11,071 nt of DNA from Amoebophrya sp. AT5.2 (Eukaryota > Sar > Dinophyceae > Syndiniales > Amoebophryaceae): positions 1 to 11,071 of the forward strand of contig RXOD01006166.1 in assembly GCA_005223375.1 (NCBI GenBank), given 5' to 3'. Below are positions 1 through 4,863 of the stretch, piece by piece. Position numbers and translations under genes: made by a program. Under the pieces are notes generated by a model, which saw only the letters and a list, made by a program, of their open reading frames with translations, had not been told where the DNA came from and ran no database searches. The number at the start of each line of letters is the position of its first letter. Position 1 is the first letter of the stretch.

Positions 1-2
1 GA

Positions 3-152
3 TGGGACTGGTTCGATCCGGCGCTCAAACGCAATACAAAAAGCTGGGGTGAGGAGCGACTGCCCTTTAGCATCGATCAGATCCGCAGCCGAAGATCACG
101 CATATCGATCAGATCCGCTGCCTCACTCATATCGTCGATTTTTTTGCCTTAA
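3..152 (+). CDS. possible 3' end of an upstream gene (partial)
   Basis: This frame is open from the window edge to a TAA at 150-152 and gives about 49 residues. It begins WDWFDPALKRN and continues with a mixed, protein-like composition before turning Arg/Ser-rich. No start codon is visible because the gene would begin outside the window. The second half overlaps the CAGATCCGC motif pair (78-120), so at least that part could be non-coding flank of gene A. No family is recognised. A frame of this length can arise by chance, so the call is weak. Confidence 0.2.
   Translation, partial: WDWFDPALKRNTKSWGEERLPFSIDQIRSRRSRISIRSAASLISSIFLP
78..120 (+). promoter_or_regulatory. paired CAGATCCGC(A/T)G motif upstream of gene A
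   Basis: CAGATCCGCAG occurs at 78-88 and CAGATCCGCTG at 110-120, each preceded by ATCGAT. The same pair occurs at 2922-2932 and 2950-2960, upstream of paralogous gene B. These are the only four copies I found. They may be a shared regulatory element, or simply remnants of flank duplicated with the gene. Confidence 0.35.
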
Positions 153-190
153 CTTCAAAGTCGGCAGACATCGGTTCACGAGATCAAGAA

Positions 191-290
191 CATCCTCGGA
201 CCAGTGTTATTGTCGGAAGAACATCCCTCCATACTAGGACAATACTGTAAAAGTAGCCACGGAAGTGCGAGTGGTAAGAAGTACCAGCGG
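191..290 (+). promoter_or_regulatory. 5' flank blocks of gene A shared with gene B
   Basis: Three short blocks occur in the same order upstream of both Ubl genes. CATCCTCGGA is at 191-200 and 3110-3119, GAGTGGTA at 269-276 and 3200-3207, and AGTACCAGCGG at 280-290 and 3215-3225. The last block lies 24 bp before the ATG of gene A and 49 bp before that of gene B. Spacing between blocks differs, which suggests old duplicated flanks in which promoter or 5' UTR pieces were retained. No TATA box is evident. Confidence 0.4.
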
Positions 291-314
291 AGCACCTCCA
301 CCAGGGAGAAAATC

Positions 315-1974
315 ATGAAACTGCTACCCGCCGCCCTGGCCCTCTTCTTGGAGGCGGTGGGCGCGCGTGCAGCAACCACCATCATCGTGAATCATGCTGT
401 GACTGGCGACCCCATCGTTTCCCTCGAAGACGTCGACCCCGGTGCAATGACGGTGGATTGTCTGCGGGAAAGGGTCGTCTCGGCGACGGGTGGGCGTCTG
501 GAGTTGGGGGTCTATATGTCTTTGAGCTTCGGGACCGTGCACGTCGGCCCCGAAGACTTCCGTGACGTTCATCACAGTCACGGAGAACTCCGGGACGAGG
601 AGGATGAAAGTCAAGAACAAGATCAATGTCTACTTGGGACAAGAAGAGGAACAAGAGGAACCACTGTGGCCGAGGCGTTCCGACTTCCGGTTTGGGGGGG
701 GTGCCCGTTCTTGCGCATGCCGGCTTCTGCCGGCTGGTCATGCTCTTCTCCAGAGTCTGGGCGGAACACGGAATTACTTAAGGCTGAATGAACTCGATAG
801 AGGAAAGCGCCAGGAAAGACGCCGGAACTTTTTCCGGGGAAAAACGACAATTAGACACGAGTTAGACAGAAAATAGACGAACGCGCGTAGAGCGCAAAGC
901 GGTAAAGTAGGAACGCGGTGTGTCTAGCATCTGTCGCCCTGTAGGGTGCAGCTCGTCGTAACAGCTGGCATTTTTTTGCTATCGATGGTTGTAGTTGTCT
1001 TCAGCATGGCCGTCAGTCTTTGAACCTTTGTGCGCCAGATCTTGGCTGTCTAGAGATGCAGCTTCACGGTCCCCAGTTGAACGGCCCACCAGTTGTTCAT
1101 CCTCACATTTATTTTCCTGCGTCTCTCATGCCCTCTGAGTGCCCGTCTAGTAAGGATGAGAAACAGGATTTTTCAGACTTTTTTGGACCATGCACAGACG
1201 AATGAATGAATGAATGAATGCGTCTCTCATGGGAAAGAAAGTACTTATCGAGCCCGTCCAGTCTTTACATTACTCCTGACTGCCGTGTTCCACCGGTCGG
1301 AAGAGGTTGACCGTGTGCGCGACGTTTGCGCCGCAGCCACCGAGCCCCGTGAAGGTGAAGAGGCAAGCCTGGTTGAACATGTGAAGCTGTTCCACGAAGA
1401 TGCAGATGCTAATCCCTTCCGGGCCGTGGGCGCACTTACTATCGCGCTGCAAACAGTCGCGGACGTTCTTGGTCTCCAGTTGGCCGACTGGGAGCGGGAG
1501 CTGGAGCGCAACGGTCAACGCGGGGGGTTTGAGCAGAACGACCAAGGCCAGATTGTTTTGTATGGTAGGCGCACATTGTCATTGGTGGACTGGCAACAGC
1601 GGGCGGTTGCGTGGCGGCAAGGATTCTTGGTGGGGGACAACGTCGGCGGCCAAGGAGAGGGGAAGCCACTGATGCCGGGCGCCTTCCGCTGGAAGTGCGA
1701 GGTCTTGAGCGAGGACGAAAGGTCCACAAATCGTTTGGCAAGTTGGAGCGTACACAACGTGTCGGTCGACGGGGCGCCGCGGAGGGTCCAAGAGGCCCTC
1801 GACGCGTGCTGGGTCGCGGCAGCCGAGACAAGTGGCATTCCTGACGCTCGACCAGTCCACTATGCTCAAATCGTCCATGAAACCCGGGAGGAACGGACTG
1901 GCCGCGTCTACACAAGCAGAGGACAGTGGCAATTCGCGGACGGGCGGAGCGGACGGACTACGTGGGTGCGCTAA
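315..1974 (+). CDS. gene A: secreted divergent ubiquitin-like domain protein, interrupted
   Basis: The start is the ATG at 315, which opens a classic signal peptide (MKLLPAALALFLEAVGARA). The mature part begins TTIIVNHAVTGDPIVSLEDV and matches the beta1-turn-beta2-helix order of ubiquitin: a strand, a TG turn, a second strand, then helix TVDCLRERVVSATG. Next come a strand with FGTVHVG, an acidic insert, and TVAEAFRLP, which occupies the place of ubiquitin's short 3-10 helix region. The final strand (LLLTAVF) lies only after 1262, in another frame. Gene B has both parts in one frame, and nucleotides match on both sides of the gap (654-689 and 1268-1290), so A is one gene with an intron or insertion. 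A phase-consistent model is 315-700 joined to 1242-1974, giving 372 residues. The Ubl fold is inferred from pattern, not from a search. There is no C-terminal Gly-Gly. A pseudogene broken by an insertion remains possible. Confidence 0.6.
701..1241 (+). other. candidate intron (or insertion) in gene A
   Basis: This 541 bp stretch separates the two halves of the Ubl domain that are contiguous in gene B. GT donors at 701, 707, 737 and 755 are all phase 2 and pair with the AG at 1240-1241, the only nearby acceptor in that phase. Donor 701 gives the linker length closest to that of gene B. The acceptor is poor because purines precede it. The better-looking GT at 690 is phase 0 and the AG at 1260-1261 is phase 1, so those two cannot be joined. 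A G8 run at 694-701 makes sequence error at the junction possible. The exact boundaries are unresolved. Confidence 0.4.
1200..1220. repeat. (GAAT)5 microsatellite
   Basis: Five perfect GAAT units lie near the 3' end of the gene A interruption. A 13-nt direct repeat, TGCGTCTCTCATG, occurs just downstream at 1219-1231 and again at 1118-1130. The ATG inside the microsatellite (1210) is therefore not a persuasive start codon for the downstream frame. Confidence 0.85.
1262..1974 (+). other. second exon of gene A: last Ubl strand plus Trp-rich C-terminal domain
   Basis: This segment encodes about 237 residues. It starts with FTLLLTAVFHRS, equivalent to LVLTAVFTP of gene B, and ends at TAA 1972-1974. 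The rest is unrecognised. It is well-mixed globular sequence with many tryptophans (for example LADWERELERN, LVDWQQRAVAWRQ, ACWVAAAETSG, GQWQFADG) and predicted amphipathic helices. It has no transmembrane segment and no clear metal-binding or catalytic motif. Gene B has no counterpart and ends instead in a Ser/Asp tail, so the two paralogues share only the secreted Ubl part. Confidence 0.55.
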
Positions 1975-1993
1975 AGCCAAAGTCTCGATGATA

Positions 1994-2014
1994 TAATTTA
2001 TTTATTAATTATTT
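1994..2014 (+). promoter_or_regulatory. AU-rich element in the probable 3' UTR of gene A
   Basis: About 20-40 nt after the stop codon the sequence is almost pure A/T and contains TTATTTATT, the core nonamer of AU-rich mRNA stability elements known from animals and some protists. Whether this organism uses such elements is unknown. The tract could equally be part of a polyadenylation region. Confidence 0.25.
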
Positions 2015-2083
2015 GCACCGATACAGAAGTGAGAGTGACATTCATAAAGACGAAGAGTAACACAACGAACTACCGTGGATCTT

Positions 2084-2126
2084 AATTTTTTTCCGATTTT
2101 TATTTTTTGATTTTTTTCTAGATTTT
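2084..2126. repeat. T-rich low-complexity tract
   Basis: The tract consists of degenerate units of the type GATTTTTTT or CTAGATTTTT, broken only by single GA or CC interruptions. It marks a non-coding spacer and could act as a pyrimidine tract if a spliced transcript crosses here. Confidence 0.7.
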
Positions 2127-2630
2127 TAACACCGCGAGGCCGCTGGTGCAGAGTTGTGGGCCGCTTGCCGCGGATTCGTGGCGCTCGCACCCGCCTCGGC
2201 GAACACGAACTAAAGCATCGCTCGCTCAGGCCGTGACGAGCCTAAAAATGGGCCGTCTAGAGCCTCCGGGGGGGGGGCTCTACCTCCAGCAGCTGTTGAA
2301 AAGCTGCACAGTAGTAGAATTAAAACGTAGACGTGCGTCAGCTCCTCCTAAGCCTACTAAAGTAACTCTAAGTGCTGTTCTTGCGAGCTTTATTCTTAGC
2401 CATCTGATAGTACCGAACTCGCTCTGCTTGTCTCCGGACAGACGAGGAAGACGAAGACCGACGTAAAAAAAAGAATGTGGCAAGCGGTCGAACTCGAAGT
2501 GCGAGCCTTCTTTACCTGTATGGTAGCCTGTCAGCCGATGCGACGTCGCTCAGGAGCCTCAGTGATAGCACGTTTAGTGCGTGAGCGTGCAGCCTCCTGC
2601 TACAGGTAATTAAGTATATATAGTGCCTGC

Positions 2631-2697
2631 CTTGCGTCGGTCGCTCTCGCGCAGGGGCAGCAAGGGCAGCAAGGGCAGCGCGAGCGACCAACGCAAG
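2631..2697. repeat. imperfect inverted repeat (hairpin) with GGGCAGCAA repeats in the loop
   Basis: The left arm at 2631-2652 (CTTGCGTCGGTCGC...) pairs with the right arm at 2678-2697 (GCGCGAGCGACCAACGCAAG). There is one mismatch and a 2-nt bulge, so the stem is about 20 bp. The 25-nt loop is built from near-perfect GGGCAGCAA units. The loop repeat (2655-2673) is itself inverted exactly at 2828-2846 over 19 nt, so a second, larger foldback is possible. Confidence 0.7.
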
Positions 2698-2921
2698 ACA
2701 GAGCGAAGTACCTCTGTAGAGGACATGGCAACAAGTGGCTACCTGCCCCCCGTTCCCACAAAGCACATGAAAGGCCGCGTCTGTAGGTAGCGGATGAAGA
2801 TCGGTTGCAGTCACTTGTTCACATCTTCTTGCTGCCCTTGCTGCCCATAGATACATGATGAAGGACTGTAGCCGCTTTTGTCTATCGATCTCAACGAAAC
2901 AGAAAATGATCAAGCACGCAT

Positions 2922-2960
2922 CAGATCCGCAGGGTCGGACACACATCAACAGATCCGCAG
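2922..2960 (+). promoter_or_regulatory. paired CAGATCCGCAG motif upstream of gene B
   Basis: Two exact copies lie at 2922-2932 and 2950-2960, 28 nt apart from start to start, with ATCGATC a little upstream (2884-2890). The pair upstream of gene A is 32 nt apart. The distance to the ATG is about 315-353 nt here and 195-237 nt for gene A. Confidence 0.35.
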
Positions 2961-3274
2961 TAGATAGAAGGGTCACTACACAGCGGAGGTCTTTTTTGGC
3001 GATTACAACACGAAGTTGAAGTAAGGCCACAACTCATTAACAAGCCCCAGCGTTCTAAGCCAGAAGACACGTACGCGCTCAGGCTCAGAGTCGGACCAAG
3101 AAGAACATACATCCTCGGAGGACTACTGCTCCTATACCTATTTTCATATAATTGTACATCGGATTCGCATTCGGAACTACAACAACGGCGTAGCTAAGAG
3201 AGTGGTACTCTTTCAGTACCAGCGGTCACCGAACTACAGCTAAACCTACAACAGACGACGCCTTGTCGAAGTAA

Positions 3275-3916
3275 ATGATGAGGCTGCTACTTTCCTTCCT
3301 CTTCGGGGCCCTGACGCTGCTGGTCGACCGTACCGTCATCATTGTGGTGAATGGTGCGGACATTGTGGTGAATGGTGCGAATGGCGAGCACATCGTCACA
3401 GTGGAAAACGTGGATCTGAGTGAAATGACGGCGTGCGACCTGCAGATGAGGGTCTTCTCGGCAAGAGATCCGGTAGCGGCTCGACAGCTCCCCCACTGGG
3501 TGACAGACTCGAATTTGTCTTTGACGCTCGGGACGGTGTGCGTCGGAATTCACGATTGCCTGGTACCGGAGGAAGAAGAGTACCGGAGGATCGAGCAGTC
3601 GCGGCGCGCGCAGGGTCAAATTGAAATCAAGCGATATCAGACTGTGGCGGAGGCGTTTAAACTTCCGCGCCGCAGACTCCTCGGCAAGCAGGCAGCGGGC
3701 CGCCTGTGGCGCGGGCCGGATCGCCTAGTCCTGACTGCAGTGTTCACGCCGAAGAGCGATACTAGCAGCGATACTAGTAGCGATAGCAGCGATAGTAGCG
3801 ACGGTGCCGCTCCTTTACATAATACTGAGCTCCAAGAAGCGGAAGCGCGAGACCGAGAAGTTCTTGCTCTTGGAATGGCCGATGATGCGCCGCTCATGAC
3901 GCTGATACACCGCTGA
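3275..3916 (+). CDS. gene B: secreted divergent ubiquitin-like domain protein with Ser/Asp tail
   Basis: A single uninterrupted frame of 213 residues starts at the first of two adjacent ATGs. Residues 1-17 (MMRLLLSFLFGALTLLV) look like a signal peptide or anchor. Residues about 21-157 match gene A throughout: an IIVVNGA strand, GEHIVTVENVDLSEMT, a helix (ACDLQMRVFSARD), LSLTLGTVCVG, an acidic insert (PEEEEYRR), TVAEAFKLP, then a basic linker and LVLTAVF. This order matches a ubiquitin-like beta-grasp with a loop insertion. The fold is inferred by eye. Residues 162-176 are a Thr/Ser-Asp repeat, and the end (NTELQEAEAR...) is helical and acidic. There is no Gly-Gly terminus. The 5' flank shares blocks with gene A, so the two genes arose by duplication. 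Confidence 0.75.
   Translation: MMRLLLSFLFGALTLLVDRTVIIVVNGADIVVNGANGEHIVTVENVDLSEMTACDLQMRVFSARDPVAARQLPHWVTDSNLSLTLGTVCVGIHDCLVPEEEEYRRIEQSRRAQGQIEIKRYQTVAEAFKLPRRRLLGKQAAGRLWRGPDRLVLTAVFTPKSDTSSDTSSDSSDSSDGAAPLHNTELQEAEARDREVLALGMADDAPLMTLIHR
3341..3379 (+). repeat. 21-bp in-frame tandem duplication of the first Ubl strand
   Basis: The 21-bp unit at 3341-3361 is followed by 18 identical bases at 3362-3379. The protein therefore reads IVVNGA-D-IVVNGA. Gene A has a single copy of the corresponding strand (IIVNHA). The identity is perfect, so the duplication is recent or maintained. Confidence 0.85.
3758..3802 (+). repeat. coding microsatellite for the Ser/Asp tail
   Basis: GATACTAGCAGC-type units (12, 12, 9 and 9 bp) encode DTSSDTSSDSSDSSD. 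Serine-acidic runs like this are common casein-kinase-2-type phosphorylation substrates, but no modification can be claimed from the sequence. Confidence 0.8.
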
Positions 3917-4005
3917 TATCAGCTGCGATACTGAGCTGCTGCAAGCGCGGGAAGCTCTTGGGATGGAGCTCTTGGGATGGATCCAGGGACCAGATGTGCC
4001 GCTGG
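3821..4005 (+). repeat. decayed tandem duplication across the gene B stop codon
   Basis: The block starting at 3821 (AATACTGAGCTC) encodes the gene B terminus NTELQEAEARDREVLALGM. A related block starts at 3927 (GATACTGAGCTG), after the stop, in a different frame. It would read DTELLQAREALGMELLGW and stay open to a TAA just before 4055. Inside the second block GAGCTCTTGGGATG-type units are again doubled (about 3952-3980). The second copy is either dead or reached by splicing or frameshift. Confidence 0.55.
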
Positions 4006-4863
4006 CTGCCATCGTTCCTTTAGTTATCCTTTCAAATACAGTCAACCGCTAAAGGTAGGCTCGAGCTCGACTTTTGTGCATTATTTGAGAAATCTAGTGT
4101 CCCGGGGGCCTCATGAAGTGGCGCGCCCGCTTGTATAGAATTTAGGAAGTAGCTTGAGCATTCCAAGCCTGGGACAGAAAGATCTTTCCGATTTGACTGT
4201 ATACTATACTGATAGACTCTTCATTATTTGACGCGCAGGTCCAGGACAAAGGCGTCCGCACGATATGGCTGCGGGCCAACAAAAGCAAAAGATGGTGAAG
4301 ATGAAAATCTGGACTCCGTCGAGTTTCGGACGTTATTTTGGTTGACAGATTGTGGCGCCCGTCGCGACAGTATTGTAGCGCCTGGCTGTGGCGTGTTTAG
4401 TTTAGTTTTTCATGTCGGTACCACCGGTTTTAGTTTTTCGTGGTCAAATCGAAATGAATCCAACTGGCCAAAGCTTTCCTTACGATCACGGACCTTGATT
4501 TTTTTTTGGCCTTTCTTGCGATCTAGACAGATCATGGATCCGAACCGAGAACTACAAAGAACACAATGATCTATCATCGGATCGAGATGTCGTGGATATC
4601 TGATCATAGGCTGAAGTTTTTCCAAGATGAATCAATTTTTTTTTTTCTGGAGCACGAGCATACGAAAACAACCAGGCCCATCGATCCACTTATCGCTAGT
4701 ACTGTATTTGACCTATTAATTTCTTTGCTTTACGTTTACCTCCTATTCCCACATCAAGCTGATCAACACTCGTCGTTCTCACATCAGGCTGATCAACACT
4801 CGTCGGATATAGCGGTAGACACAGATACTATTACAGTCGAGTCGCTATCTGTAGCTTCGCATC
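3917..4863. other. gap between genes B and C
   Basis: No gene is supported. The longest + frames (4228-4569 and 4566-4877) lack a recognisable domain, and the first has no ATG before its internal methionine near its end. The second contains a hydrophobic stretch (VFDLLISLLYVYLLF) and the 30-bp repeat at 4746-4805, and overlaps the start of gene C. It may be 5' UTR. A dense cluster of GATC sites lies at 4520-4605. Confidence 0.5.
4746..4805 (+). repeat. two-copy 30-bp tandem repeat
   Basis: Units 4746-4775 and 4776-4805 differ at two positions. The shared core is CTGATCAACACTCGTCG. The period is a multiple of three and the repeat reads HQADQHSS twice in the 4566-4877 frame, but this alone does not show that the frame is translated. 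It lies 60-120 nt upstream of the gene C start and could be a promoter or 5' UTR element. Confidence 0.85.

Larger units (their letters stand above)
1975..3274. other. gap between genes A and B
   Basis: I see no convincing gene here. The + frame at 2146-2466 and the - frame at 2512-3030 have no recognisable motif, and neither looks like its neighbours in composition. The stretch holds an AU-rich probable 3' UTR (1994-2014), a T-rich tract (about 2084-2126), a G10 run near 2269-2278, a TATATATA at 2615-2622, foldback repeats (2631-2846), and the flank of gene B that is shared with gene A. Confidence 0.5.

Noticed and set aside
8..24. GGTTCGATCC near the left edge resembles a tRNA T-arm
   Set aside because: The flanking five-base stems do not pair (ACTGG against CGGCG), and no acceptor stem or anticodon arm can be built, though the 5' part would lie outside the window.
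1439..1980. Several - strand frames (up to 158 residues) opposite the second exon of gene A
   Set aside because: They are antisense shadows. The + strand frame has globular composition and begins with a motif conserved in gene B.
2146..2466. 106-residue + strand frame in the A-B gap
   Set aside because: It starts on a T-rich spacer, includes a G10 run and has no domain or paralogue. It could be transcribed 3' UTR but is not supported as protein.
2512..3030. 172-residue - strand frame in the A-B gap
   Set aside because: It crosses both the hairpin and the CAGATCCGC motif pair, has Ala/Arg/Leu/Cys-rich composition without motifs, and the gap otherwise looks non-coding.
315..3916. Genes A and B as conjugatable ubiquitin-like modifiers
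   Set aside because: The last Ubl strand is followed by HRSEE or TPKSD rather than Gly-Gly, and long C-terminal extensions follow. A processed form cannot be excluded but nothing supports it.
4228..4569. 113-residue + strand frame upstream of gene C
   Set aside because: It has no ATG at its start, it includes long T-runs translated as Phe, and its only methionine after the nominal start is near the end.
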